Shown: in pieces, positions 16,555-25,889 of the stretch
Position numbering within the stretch: position 1 is the first letter of the stretch
How the letters are laid out: each line of letters begins with the position of its first letter
From: Halomonas sp. CH40
Lineage (GTDB): Bacteria; Pseudomonadota; Gammaproteobacteria; Pseudomonadales; Halomonadaceae
Assembly (NCBI GenBank): GCA_041875495.1
Contig: CP112982.1
Span: forward strand, 2,480,001-2,544,000
DNA: 64,000 bases
Direction of reading: 5' to 3'
Program-made: the position numbers and the translations under genes
Notes under the pieces: model-generated
The model's database searches: none
Seen by the model: only the letters and a program-made list of their open reading frames with translations
What the model was told of the DNA's origin: nothing

Positions 16555-17127
16555 ATGCACCTGATTCCGTTTTTACCTCTGAACCTGTCTGTATTGCGCG
16601 GCATTCTATTGGCGTTCATGACGATTATATTAAGCGCCTGCTCACTGCTGGATACCGGTAGCTCAGCGCCGCCTCCCCAGCCTGATCTTTCGGAACTCGC
16701 CCATCAAGCGGCAGAAAAGATCGTGTCAGGTAATCCTGATATTACCAATTACAGCCCGATGATTGCGTCCACCTTTGTGGATATCGATAACCTGAGCCAA
16801 TCCTCAACCTTTGGCCGCATCAGCTCGGAAATCATGGCATCAGCGCTGGCGCGCTACGGTATGCAGGTGCGTGAAATTAAGATGCGCGACAGCATGTTCA
16901 TTGAAGAAAGCGTGGGCGAGCTGATCCTCTCACGTCAGGTGCAGCGCCTGAGTGCCCAGCACGACGCCCGTTCAATACTAATGGGCACTTACGCCCAGGG
17001 GCAGGATTACATCTACGTAAGCGCGCGAGTAGTAAGCACAGGGAATGCCATGGTGCTGGGAACGGCCGATTTTCGCCTGCCGCTGGATAATAATACCCGT
17101 AGCCTGCTCGACGATGGTGGTTGGTAG
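16555..17127 (+). CDS. FlgO-family outer-membrane lipoprotein
   Basis: This 190-residue lipoprotein has a signal ending in IILSAC and a FlgO-type domain from about residue 55 to 180. The domain has a characteristic pattern: ASTFVDIDNLSQSSTFGRISSE, a helix with LARYGMQVREIKM, then ELILSRQVQRLSAQHDARSILMGTY. FlgO proteins are outer-membrane lipoproteins first linked to flagella, but many homologues lie away from flagellar genes, as here. The start ATG is 4 bp after the previous lipoprotein stop. It converges with the giant protein gene. Confidence 0.8.
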   Translation: MHLIPFLPLNLSVLRGILLAFMTIILSACSLLDTGSSAPPPQPDLSELAHQAAEKIVSGNPDITNYSPMIASTFVDIDNLSQSSTFGRISSEIMASALARYGMQVREIKMRDSMFIEESVGELILSRQVQRLSAQHDARSILMGTYAQGQDYIYVSARVVSTGNAMVLGTADFRLPLDNNTRSLLDDGGW

Positions 17128-17136
17128 CAGAAAGAA

Positions 17137-17166
17137 TGGCTGGACCGAAAATCATCGGCCCAGCCA
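17137..17166 (-). terminator. Probable terminator of the giant protein gene
   Basis: TGGCTGGACCGA (17137-17148) pairs with TCGGCCCAGCCA (17155-17166) with one mismatch and a 6-nt loop. On the minus strand the hairpin is followed by TTCTTTCT. It lies between two convergent genes. Confidence 0.55.
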
Positions 17167-17176
17167 CATTCAGGCG

Positions 17177-20100
17177 CTAACTGCCTGACTGATTGTCGTA
17201 ACTGGTCAACCAGTTCTCCTCATTGAAGTTATCCAGCGTGACATTCTCGAAGTTGGCCAATAACTGCGCCTCAGGCGAGGTATCCGCCACGCCTTCCACC
17301 CGGTATAGCTGGGCATCGTCGCCAATCGTCAGCGTTTCACCGTTACCTGCCAGCAGATAAGCCACCTCGCCATCCTCAAGGCCGAGATCATTCAGCCAGC
17401 CGGTGTCTGCACCAGTGAACTCAGCGGTGGTGAAGACCGCAAAAGCCACGTCTGCTCCCAAGGCCTCACTTTCATCGGTGTATTGCGCGAAATTAGCGTT
17501 TTCCCAATCAGGGTTATCATAGCCACGCAGTTGGGTAAGCTCGGTTTCAGCCAAGTCTACCAATAACTGATCCGTTCCTTCTGGTGGGGCGCCGGTGGTG
17601 AAGTCAGTAAAGCTTTCAGGAGCGCTCCCCGCCGCAGGATTCCCATCCAGGCTGTATTCAACTGTCTCACCCGAACGCACATAGTTATCCAGTGCTTCCA
17701 GCTCAGTGAACTGATCCAGGGTAATTTGATCATCAGTGATATTAAGCGCTTCCGACCGTGTGAGATGGCCCACTTCGCCTGCCGCCAGAATCACCTCGGC
17801 CGAATCAAGTACCGTCCAATCAAACAGTTCATCCACGTTCGGGTTGCTAGGCGCAAGGGCACCCTCAAGAATGCTTTCGACACGGGCTAAAGTATCGCTG
17901 GCTTCGGTGACACTCAGCTCATCCGGCGTATAGGCCTCACCCGGCACGATTTCATAGCGCTCGAAGGGCTCGCCACTCTCCACCGCCTGCGCCAGGGTAT
18001 AACTCACCCGAGTTTGATCACTCAGCAATAAACTCCCCGTGTTTTCCACTGACCCCAACTCAGACAACAGCGTGTGATAATCGCTGTAGTTAATGACGCT
18101 TTGACTGATAAGAACGGTTTGCGCCTGCGCCACTTCCCGTGATGTCAGGTTATCAACCAGGGTGTCAGCACTATCGTCAAGATTCCATTCAAGCGTGTCC
18201 AACGGATTATTGGCGGCATCATCCACCACGCTGAGCATCCCACTTGCCTGCGCTACCGTGATGGTATTACTGAGGATGCTGCCAGACGTAATCGCATAAT
18301 TATCCAGCAAATTACCGCTTGACGCCGGATCAAACCCATCGGTCGTCGTGAAGGCTTCATCAAGGGTGTAAGCCACCGCTTCTGTATCGCGCGCATAGTT
18401 ATCCAGCGCACTCAACTCGGTGAACTGATCCAGGGTGATCTGATTATTGGCCACATTGATCGCATCGGCCCGGGTGAGATAATCCACATTACCTGCCGCC
18501 AGAATTGCTTCAGCCGAGTCACGTACCGTCCAGTTAAACAGCTCGTCTACATTTATGCTGCTGGAGGCCAGGGCACCCTCCAGAATGCTTTCAACACGCG
18601 CCAGCGTATCTCTCGCACTGGTGACATTAAGCCCGCTCGGGGTATAAGGCTCATCCGGGGCAATTTCATAGGCTCCGACGAGCTCGTCACTCTCCACTGC
18701 CTGCTGAAGAGTGTAGAGCACACGCGTCCCCTCAAGTGACAGGCTGCCGGTATCATCGGCAGCAGACCCCAGATCCGCTAACAACGTCAGATAATCGTTG
18801 TAACTGATGATATCGTCCGTCAGGGTAACGGTTTGCGCCTGAGTCACGGCTGGAGTTGCCAGGTTATCAAGCAATGCCTGAACGTTGTCATCAAGCTGCC
18901 AGACAAGGTTCGCCAAGGGATCATTGGCGGCCGCATCAACCACATTAACCAGCGTAGTAGCCTGAGCCACCGTAATAACATTCGTGAGCTCGCTCTCTGG
19001 TGTGATGGCGTAATTATTCAGCAGCGCATCAACGGAAGCCGGATCAAACTCATTTGTGGCACTGAACGCTTCATCCAGGGTATAGGCCACCGCTTCCGTG
19101 CCACGCTCGTAGTTATCCAGCGCATCCAGCGCCGTGAACTGATCCAGAGTGACCTGGCTATCAATGACATTCAGGGTGTCAGCCCGGGTGAGATGATCCA
19201 CACCACCGGCGGCCAGAATCGCTTCGGCGGAATCGCGTACCGTCCAATTAAACAGCACGTCGGCATCCGCATCATCAGGTGCAAAGGCACCATCAAGAAT
19301 GCTTTCGACACGTGTCAGAGTATCGCTGGCTTCTGTGACGCTGAGATCATTCCGGGGATAGGTAGCCTCCGGTACAATTTCATAGGCCTCGACAGGCCCG
19401 TCATTCTCGACCGCCTGCTGCAGGGTATACAGCACCCGCGTACCGGCCAACGATAGACTACCGGCATCTTCCGCAGAACCCAGAGCATCCAGCAGCGTCT
19501 GATAGTCGTCGTATTCAATCACCTCATCGCTGATGGTAACGGTTTGCGCCTGAGCCACTTCAGGGGTTGCCAGGTTATCCAGGAGCACTGGAGTACTGTC
19601 ATCAAGCTGCCAGTTCAAGGTGGCCAAGGGGTCGTTAGCCGCCTCCTCAACCACCACATTAACCAGAGTACTGGCCTGCTCAACCGAGATAATCTCAGTG
19701 AGACTACTGTCTGCCGTGATCGCATAATTATCCAGCAAATTACCCAGTGACGCTGGATCAAAGCCATCGGTCGTGCTGAACGCCTGGTCAAGGGTATAGG
19801 CCACCGCTTCCCCATCGCGCACATAGTTATCCAGCGTATTCAGTGCCGTAAACTGCTCCAGAGTGATCTGCTCATCGGTAACATTGATAACATCAGCCCG
19901 CGTAAGGGGGGTTATGTCACCGGCAGCCAGAATCGCCTCGGCAGAATCGTTCACCGACCAGCTGAACAGCTCATCCACGTTGGCATCCTCAGGTGCCAGC
20001 GCACCCTCCAGAATGCTTTCGACTTGTGCCAATGTCTCCCTGGTCTCGTTGATACTCAGCCCGTTTAGGGTATACGCCTCATCTGGCACAATTTCATAGG

Positions 20101-23100
20101 CATCGACAGTGCCTCCGCTCTCCACCGCCTGCTGCAGGGTATAGCGCACCAGGGTGTCATCCAGCACAAAACGCCCGCCATCTTCGGCACGTCCAAGGGC
20201 ATCAATCAGCTGCTGATAATCCAGGTAATTGATGATGTCATCGGTCAGGGTGACCTGATCAGCTGCGGTAATGGCACGATTGTCAGCACTTTCCAGGGTG
20301 GGCAGGACGTTGGCCAGCCCATCAAGCACCTGCCACTCCAATGCGTCCAGTGCCACCGTATTCTCGGCATTATCGAGAATTTCCAGCGCTGTCTGGGCAC
20401 GTGCAACCTCGACCTCGCCCAGAGGTTGACGAATATCAAGCTCATAGCTAGCAGGCAGTGTGTCAGCATCTACCGCACTCAAGGCTTCCTGCATGGTGTA
20501 AGAGATGATTTCATCGCCGGCCACATAGTTATCCAGCCCTTGAAGTAACTCATTTTCCCGCAGGGAAATACGCGCGTTAGTGACACTCACTTGGTCAGCA
20601 TTCTGAATATAGGGCTGGCCTATCGTCGCCTCTGCGGTAATCGCAGCGGCCATATCCTCAATGCGCCAGATGAAGATCTCGCCAATATCCAGCTCGGCGG
20701 TATTATCCGCATTCTCTATCAACGCCAACGCCTGAGTATAGGACGCTTGCGCCTGATTAACGCTCAGCGCACCCGGAGGCGCCCACAAAGCGTCAGGGTC
20801 AATCGCGTAGGAACCGTCTGGCGATAGCTCTTCAGCAAACGCCTGCTCAAGGGTGTATTGGGGGATCACGCCTTCGCTTGCAAAGTTAGCCAGTTCAATT
20901 AACTGCTCATACTCACGAACCGGCACATAGGTACTGGTCACCTGAATACTTTGTGCTTGACTAATATGCGCCTGGCCAATATCCGCCACTACTGCACTGG
21001 CGGCGTCCTGGATGCTCCAGGTGAACAGGTCATCTGGCAGCGCATCACGGTTACTTGCTCCTTGTATAAACGGATTTACAAGGGCGTATTCGGTCTCGGC
21101 CTGATCAACCGTCAAGGTGCCCGCGTCGATGGTTGGCTCCGCTTCCAGGCGGTAGTTACTGGCGATAGGCTCAGCATCCAGCGCCTGCTGAAGCGTGTAG
21201 ACGACCAGCGTATCCGCCAGCTCGAAAGGCCCTAAGCTGCTCAGCTCAACAAACTGCGCAGGTGTGAGTTCGCTTTCTTCTACCTGGAAGGAATCAGCCA
21301 ATGCCAGTTCTGGCCGTTCAGGCGACACGGCTAGAATATTGTCAAGCGTATCCTTGATGCTCCAGTCCAATAACTCGCGCCAGGCATCATCGCGTTCTGG
21401 TGAGTTCTGGGCGTTATCCAGAATCCGTGCCGCCGTATCAATCAGCGCCGCCCCTCTCTCCAGGCTAACGTCTTGCTCTGCATAGACGGCATCAAGGTCA
21501 ATGGTGTAGTTGGCAGGCAGGCTCAGGTCGTTATCCAGGTTATCCATCAGCGCCCGCATCATGGTCATAGGCACCACTGTATCGCCAAGATCGAACTCCG
21601 CTAAGGTATCCAGCTCGCGATACTGGCCAATCGTGATAGTGGCATCACGCAACGTAACCGAATCAGCTCCCTGAATTTCAGGCCTTGAGAGCGTGTCGGC
21701 GGCCAGAATCAGGTCTGCGGTGGATTCCACCGACCAGCGATACTCTGCGCTGGTGGGAATGCGCTCGCTACCACTTTGTACACTATAAGCTGCGTTATCC
21801 AACAGGCTATTGACCTGTTGTAGCTGCTCTCCTGCCCGGGTCAGACCCAGCACGCCCGCATTCAACGGCGACTCTGACGGCAAAATGACATACTCACCCG
21901 AGGCTGGCGGCGAAGATAACGCAAGCGCTTCTTCCAGCGTGTAATCAACCAGTTCGGCCCGCTCACTGACTTCTGGGAGAATACTGCTATCAGCGCCTTG
22001 CGCTTTTATCTGCGCCTCGCTTAGCGGGTTAGCGTTGCCTTCCCGATAAGTATCCAGCAGGTTTTCATCCGGCGTATCGGCAGCGGTATCAAGATCATCC
22101 AGCACGCTGACCACAGGAAGCTCAGCCCCTGGCGACCCAATGGCCGATGCCATTTGCGCATTGCTCAAGGTACTGCCGTTATTCACCGCCTCAACCATCA
22201 TCTGGTAAAGGTTGGACAGGGTAGCATCTGGGCTTTTACCGGCGGCCTGGGCGGCGGATAACACGCTTGCCACCTTGATGCCCGCCACCAGCAGTTCCAG
22301 ATTTGCGCTGCCTTCCGCCAGGGGGTCAGTGTTACGTAGGTCAATGGGCGCGTCCTGATCCTGCAACCCCAGCGCTCTTAACACCACGGATTCTGCGTTC
22401 GTGCTGTTACTTGCGACCATCAGCGTGGTTAGCGGCGTGACAACTGAAAAGCCTTCTGGTGCGCGCAGGGTCAAGTTAAACGGCTGATTGGTCGCAATAT
22501 CAACACTGCCCTGCATGCCATCAGCGGCGGCCACCGGGTCTACCTGTATATAACCGCTGCCTTGCAACCCTTCAAAAAAGCCGTCCTCGTTGGTGATGAC
22601 TTCGTTGCCGTCAAACTGCCGAGTCACTTTAGCGCCAGCAATATAGCCATCAATGACAAAACCACTGATGGTTGAAGGCGTAACCTCAGTGCTGCCACTT
22701 CCTCCACCGCCGCCGCCAGCAGCGGCGCCCGCCCCGAGAGCAAGCGTACCGCCACCCACATATACCCAAGGGGAAATACCGCCACCGTCAGTATCAGCTG
22801 ATGCACTGCTGCGGGTATCGCTACTCACCGACCCACCGGTGCTCACTGCACCACTCGACACTACTTGCCCTACCAGCAATGACGACACATCCTCACTGCT
22901 GGCAATACCATAGCGAAGGGCATCGTCAGCACCAATCCAGGCAACGTCACCGGTCACATCAACATCACTGCTGCTCAGCAGCAAACGCGCACCGTCTTCA
23001 CGGGTCACTTCAACAGCACCACTGGGCAAGGCCTGCCAACTGGCTACATCTGGCAATGAGACTAACGAGGTCTGCAATACCCTGCTCTGGCCCAGCGCCT

Positions 23101-23536
23101 CCAGCAAGGCATCAAGCTCAACAACCACGTCGCCCTCTTCAAGCGCCACATGGCGAGGGGCAATCTCAACGGCTGTGCCACTTTGCATCTCAAGGGTCAC
23201 CCCGCCGTTAGACTGGCGAACCACCTCCGACACCCCAATAACATCATTGGCCGAGACCTTCAGCTCGTTGGCCAGCGCCGACTGCGCCAGCAGCGGCATG
23301 ACCAGCGTACTGCCCACTCCGCCACGCTTGATCGCGCGCTGATTGTTCTTTATCCAGCGACGCACAAAGGCAATGCGCTCGCCAGGGTCAAGCGGGATAT
23401 CAATACGCCGTGCACCGGGCATATCTGACTGTTCAAGTTTTTTGTCCAGGTTGCCTACACGCACACCCGGTAACTGATGACCGCCCAACACAGCGGGGCG
23501 GGTCAACGTTTTCACCAGTGCTGCTATCGATACCAT
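17177..23536 (-). CDS. Giant acidic repeat surface protein, probable type I secretion adhesin
   Basis: This 2119-residue protein is rich in Asp, Glu, Ala and Leu. In order it has a basic N-region and a hydrophobic stretch ending AQSALA (73-89); a Ser-rich linker; a Gly/Ala-rich segment (255-282) as in BapA/LapA-type adhesins; a small domain with DGYIAGAKV and SVVTPLTTL (288-430); and twelve modules of about 119 residues (531-1962). Modules start with a YTLxxA motif and contain W-S/T-x-x-D-S-A and a Q-F-x-x-L element. A C-terminal domain (1963-2119) with VAYLLAGNGE and LANFENVTLDNFNEEN resembles C-terminal secretion domains of giant adhesins. No RTX nonapeptides are seen. Secretion by a type I system is inferred; only a broken HlyD remnant is nearby. 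Confidence 0.8.
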   Translation of the reverse strand: MVSIAALVKTLTRPAVLGGHQLPGVRVGNLDKKLEQSDMPGARRIDIPLDPGERIAFVRRWIKNNQRAIKRGGVGSTLVMPLLAQSALANELKVSANDVIGVSEVVRQSNGGVTLEMQSGTAVEIAPRHVALEEGDVVVELDALLEALGQSRVLQTSLVSLPDVASWQALPSGAVEVTREDGARLLLSSSDVDVTGDVAWIGADDALRYGIASSEDVSSLLVGQVVSSGAVSTGGSVSSDTRSSASADTDGGGISPWVYVGGGTLALGAGAAAGGGGGGSGSTEVTPSTISGFVIDGYIAGAKVTRQFDGNEVITNEDGFFEGLQGSGYIQVDPVAAADGMQGSVDIATNQPFNLTLRAPEGFSVVTPLTTLMVASNSTNAESVVLRALGLQDQDAPIDLRNTDPLAEGSANLELLVAGIKVASVLSAAQAAGKSPDATLSNLYQMMVEAVNNGSTLSNAQMASAIGSPGAELPVVSVLDDLDTAADTPDENLLDTYREGNANPLSEAQIKAQGADSSILPEVSERAELVDYTLEEALALSSPPASGEYVILPSESPLNAGVLGLTRAGEQLQQVNSLLDNAAYSVQSGSERIPTSAEYRWSVESTADLILAADTLSRPEIQGADSVTLRDATITIGQYRELDTLAEFDLGDTVVPMTMMRALMDNLDNDLSLPANYTIDLDAVYAEQDVSLERGAALIDTAARILDNAQNSPERDDAWRELLDWSIKDTLDNILAVSPERPELALADSFQVEESELTPAQFVELSSLGPFELADTLVVYTLQQALDAEPIASNYRLEAEPTIDAGTLTVDQAETEYALVNPFIQGASNRDALPDDLFTWSIQDAASAVVADIGQAHISQAQSIQVTSTYVPVREYEQLIELANFASEGVIPQYTLEQAFAEELSPDGSYAIDPDALWAPPGALSVNQAQASYTQALALIENADNTAELDIGEIFIWRIEDMAAAITAEATIGQPYIQNADQVSVTNARISLRENELLQGLDNYVAGDEIISYTMQEALSAVDADTLPASYELDIRQPLGEVEVARAQTALEILDNAENTVALDALEWQVLDGLANVLPTLESADNRAITAADQVTLTDDIINYLDYQQLIDALGRAEDGGRFVLDDTLVRYTLQQAVESGGTVDAYEIVPDEAYTLNGLSINETRETLAQVESILEGALAPEDANVDELFSWSVNDSAEAILAAGDITPLTRADVINVTDEQITLEQFTALNTLDNYVRDGEAVAYTLDQAFSTTDGFDPASLGNLLDNYAITADSSLTEIISVEQASTLVNVVVEEAANDPLATLNWQLDDSTPVLLDNLATPEVAQAQTVTISDEVIEYDDYQTLLDALGSAEDAGSLSLAGTRVLYTLQQAVENDGPVEAYEIVPEATYPRNDLSVTEASDTLTRVESILDGAFAPDDADADVLFNWTVRDSAEAILAAGGVDHLTRADTLNVIDSQVTLDQFTALDALDNYERGTEAVAYTLDEAFSATNEFDPASVDALLNNYAITPESELTNVITVAQATTLVNVVDAAANDPLANLVWQLDDNVQALLDNLATPAVTQAQTVTLTDDIISYNDYLTLLADLGSAADDTGSLSLEGTRVLYTLQQAVESDELVGAYEIAPDEPYTPSGLNVTSARDTLARVESILEGALASSSINVDELFNWTVRDSAEAILAAGNVDYLTRADAINVANNQITLDQFTELSALDNYARDTEAVAYTLDEAFTTTDGFDPASSGNLLDNYAITSGSILSNTITVAQASGMLSVVDDAANNPLDTLEWNLDDSADTLVDNLTSREVAQAQTVLISQSVINYSDYHTLLSELGSVENTGSLLLSDQTRVSYTLAQAVESGEPFERYEIVPGEAYTPDELSVTEASDTLARVESILEGALAPSNPNVDELFDWTVLDSAEVILAAGEVGHLTRSEALNITDDQITLDQFTELEALDNYVRSGETVEYSLDGNPAAGSAPESFTDFTTGAPPEGTDQLLVDLAETELTQLRGYDNPDWENANFAQYTDESEALGADVAFAVFTTAEFTGADTGWLNDLGLEDGEVAYLLAGNGETLTIGDDAQLYRVEGVADTSPEAQLLANFENVTLDNFNEENWLTSYDNQSGS
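17650..20143 (-). repeat. Three and a half tandem 714-bp repeats inside the giant protein gene
   Basis: A conserved 24-bp landmark encoding the YTLxQAVE start of the repeat occurs at 20120, 19406, 18692 and 17978, exactly 714 bp (238 codons) apart each time. Full units are 19430-20143, 18716-19429 and 18002-18715; a half unit is 17650-18001. They encode residues 1132-1962. Each 238-residue unit is two related modules of about 115 and 123 residues. Copies differ at many positions, so they are not recent perfect duplications. Confidence 0.9.
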
Positions 23537-23671
23537 GCCAGCCTCTCAGAAATACTTTTTAATTATTTGCTATATTCGCATGCCTGAGTGCTCGACTGCC
23601 AATTAACAATACTTTTGAGTAAAGTGGCATAGCTAAAGTGACATGATTGCCTGTTCCAGGTGGGACATGTG

Positions 23672-24457
23672 TCACGAATGCTCGCGGCCTACCATCAAAA
23701 GCCCCAAGGCCTCATAGATAGCCCGTTCGGTTTTACGCAGGTGGCGGGCAGAGGGTATCCAATAGTTCAGGCTGTTAGGCTCATGGTATTCGCCAAGGTA
23801 ATGCGTTGGCGCCGCAATAGGCGTCAGCCCCACGGTTTCGAAATGACGCATAGCACGGGGCATATGAGAGGCTGATGTCACCAGCAGGATTCGAGCACCA
23901 GCGCCCAAACGTTCACGCACCGCGCCAGCTTCACGGCCGGTATCAGTGGGCCAATCCAACACCTGAATCGCAAGCTCCGGAACGCCAAGGGCATCAGCCG
24001 CCTTTGCATAGCCTTCAGCGATAGGCGCTTCACCAGCACGTCGGCTGGCACCGGTGACAATCAAGGGCAAGCGGGGAGCCTGGCGCCATAGCCGGATACC
24101 TTCCACCAAACGCATACTGGAACTGCCACTTAACCGCGATGTACTGGCATAAGGGGCGTTGGGCTGCCAACCGCCTCCCAGCACCACAATGGCCTCAACA
24201 GGCGCCTCACTCTCCAACAACTGCTCATCCGCCAATGACTGAACCGGTTGATAACGTGTTTCCAAAGGGGCCAGCAAACGCTCGGCGACCGGCCCCCAAC
24301 TGGCCAAAAACAACACAGCCACCCCCAACCCAAAAGCCGCTGCACCTGCCTGCCGATACCGCCCCCAATACAAGAGGCCACCCAGCGCCAATAGCGCAAA
24401 GGTAATCGGTAACGGCATGATCAGCTGCGCTGCCAGAGTTTTCAGCAAAGGGTACAT
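23672..24457 (-). CDS. elyC: DUF218/YdcF-like membrane protein (ElyC family)
   Basis: This 261-residue protein has two N-terminal transmembrane segments (about 10-60) and a periplasmic DUF218 domain: VEAIVVLGGGWQPN, LIVTGASRRAGEAPIAEGYA, TDTGREAGAVRERL, LLVTSASHMPRAMRHFETVGL. This layout matches E. coli ElyC, which affects envelope/peptidoglycan precursor metabolism. The symbol is by family resemblance. The start has an AAGGAT site upstream. Confidence 0.75.
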   Translation of the reverse strand: MYPLLKTLAAQLIMPLPITFALLALGGLLYWGRYRQAGAAAFGLGVAVLFLASWGPVAERLLAPLETRYQPVQSLADEQLLESEAPVEAIVVLGGGWQPNAPYASTSRLSGSSSMRLVEGIRLWRQAPRLPLIVTGASRRAGEAPIAEGYAKAADALGVPELAIQVLDWPTDTGREAGAVRERLGAGARILLVTSASHMPRAMRHFETVGLTPIAAPTHYLGEYHEPNSLNYWIPSARHLRKTERAIYEALGLLMVGREHS

Positions 24458-24524
24458 AGTTGTTATCCTTAAACCAATGAAGTTGCCACTTCCGATGATC
24501 AGGTTTGCTGGCTTCGCCGAGGCG

Positions 24525-24556
24525 AAAAAAAAACCGGCCCCCTAAAGGGCCGGTTT
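24525..24556 (-). terminator. Rho-independent terminator of the porin gene
   Basis: A perfect 10-bp stem (AAACCGGCCC at 24531-24540 with GGGCCGGTTT at 24547-24556) has a 6-nt loop. On the minus strand it is followed by nine T residues (A-run 24525-24533). It lies 50 bp after the porin stop. Confidence 0.88.
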
Positions 24557-24605
24557 TATCACACTGGACGTGTGATGGGATACTAACTTGCTTCAAGCCC
24601 AAGGC

Positions 24606-25652
24606 TTAGAAGAAGTAACGTGCGCCTGTCAGCCAGTAGACATCATCGCCGTCTGCTTCAATACCGCCTGATCCAATAGTAACGTCAGGCTGATCGTCCT
24701 GCTGGAGTTCCAGGAAGACGTTGAAGTTGCTGGAAACTGTGTAGTAGCTACCCAGTGCCCAGGAAAGACGATCTTCAGCGCCAGCGCCGTCCGGGTTAAT
24801 GTCGTAGATGTCAGCAGCAAAACCCCAAGGACCAGTAGAATAACTACCGCCCAGACCTACAGTATCGTAACCGCCGCCGAGTGTGTCACTATGCTCACGA
24901 CCTTCGTACGCCAGACGTACAGAAGCTTGATCGTTGATCGCGTAAGAGCCGACCAGGCCGCCCAGCAACTCACCGTTACCACCGTCACGAATGGTGTCTT
25001 CAACAAAACCCAGGCCTAAAGTTACAGGACCCTGCTCGTACTGGACACCACCTTGTGCGGCGATAACACTACCTTCGTCGCGTACGCCTACAACGTTACC
25101 GCGATCGCTCAGGTGCTTGGCGCTCAGGAAGACAGTGAAGCCTTCAAGGCTAGGCGTGTAGTAACCGATAGAATCACCACGCGCTTGAAGATCACCACCG
25201 TTGCCAGCAGAAAGCTCAAGGCCACGATCAATATAAACGTCAAACGGAGCTGCAACAAAGGTGTTGTAGAAGCTGTCGTAGTTACCGGCTTGGAAGGTAC
25301 CGTACTGCGCGCTTTTCAGACCAATGTAACTGTGGCGAACTTCGTTGAATCCAGAAGCAGTGTTACGCTCATCACCAGTGAAGCGCCATTCAACGCGACC
25401 AAAAGCAGACAGGTCGTTAGTGATCTGCTGGCTCATTGACAGGCCAAGACGCGAATAAACGTCAACGAACTCAGCGCCGTTATCAATTTTCTGACCAGCA
25501 CTGTTGTATTCAGGGCCGCCACCACGGATACCCATGGCGATACGGCCATTGACGTCAAGCTTAGAGCCATCTTGGTCATATACGGTAGCAGCCTGTGCGC
25601 CTGTAGCGGCCATAGAAGCTGCAACTGCAGTTGCTAAAAGTGTCTTTTTCAT
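24606..25652 (-). CDS. Outer-membrane porin, Gram-negative general porin family
   Basis: This 348-residue porin has a Sec signal (MKKTLLATAVAASMAATGAQA, cleavage after AQA) and a 16-strand beta-barrel pattern. It opens with TVYDQDGSKLDVNGRIAMG, shows loop-3-like TFQAGNYDSF, and ends in the aromatic ARYFF that BAM recognises. It is very acidic, fitting a halophile. The start has AAGGAA 7 bp upstream and a strong terminator follows the gene, so it is probably a highly expressed single gene. The solute preference cannot be read. Confidence 0.88.
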   Translation of the reverse strand: MKKTLLATAVAASMAATGAQAATVYDQDGSKLDVNGRIAMGIRGGGPEYNSAGQKIDNGAEFVDVYSRLGLSMSQQITNDLSAFGRVEWRFTGDERNTASGFNEVRHSYIGLKSAQYGTFQAGNYDSFYNTFVAAPFDVYIDRGLELSAGNGGDLQARGDSIGYYTPSLEGFTVFLSAKHLSDRGNVVGVRDEGSVIAAQGGVQYEQGPVTLGLGFVEDTIRDGGNGELLGGLVGSYAINDQASVRLAYEGREHSDTLGGGYDTVGLGGSYSTGPWGFAADIYDINPDGAGAEDRLSWALGSYYTVSSNFNVFLELQQDDQPDVTIGSGGIEADGDDVYWLTGARYFF

Positions 25653-25889
25653 GAGTAGGTTCCTTAACTAGCTTACTGTTTCGATCGTTAATCAGGCTAT
25701 TTTGCCTGTATTGGTTAGCGGGTCTGATTTTTTTGACAGGTTATCTGCCTCAGCTCCTCGCCATCCTTGTTGTATTCCAATGCTCGCAAATAGAACTCTA
25801 TACCGGGATTTGCAGGAACGCAATAGAAAAAAACACTGTTCTTTAATTAATCGTGATTTTTTCTGGAACCTCACCCAGTCTGACGTGTC

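Noticed and set aside
18833..19456. 207-codon plus-strand frame inside the giant protein gene
   Set aside because: It is antisense to the repeated coding region; similar antisense frames recur with the repeat, as expected from the 714-bp period.
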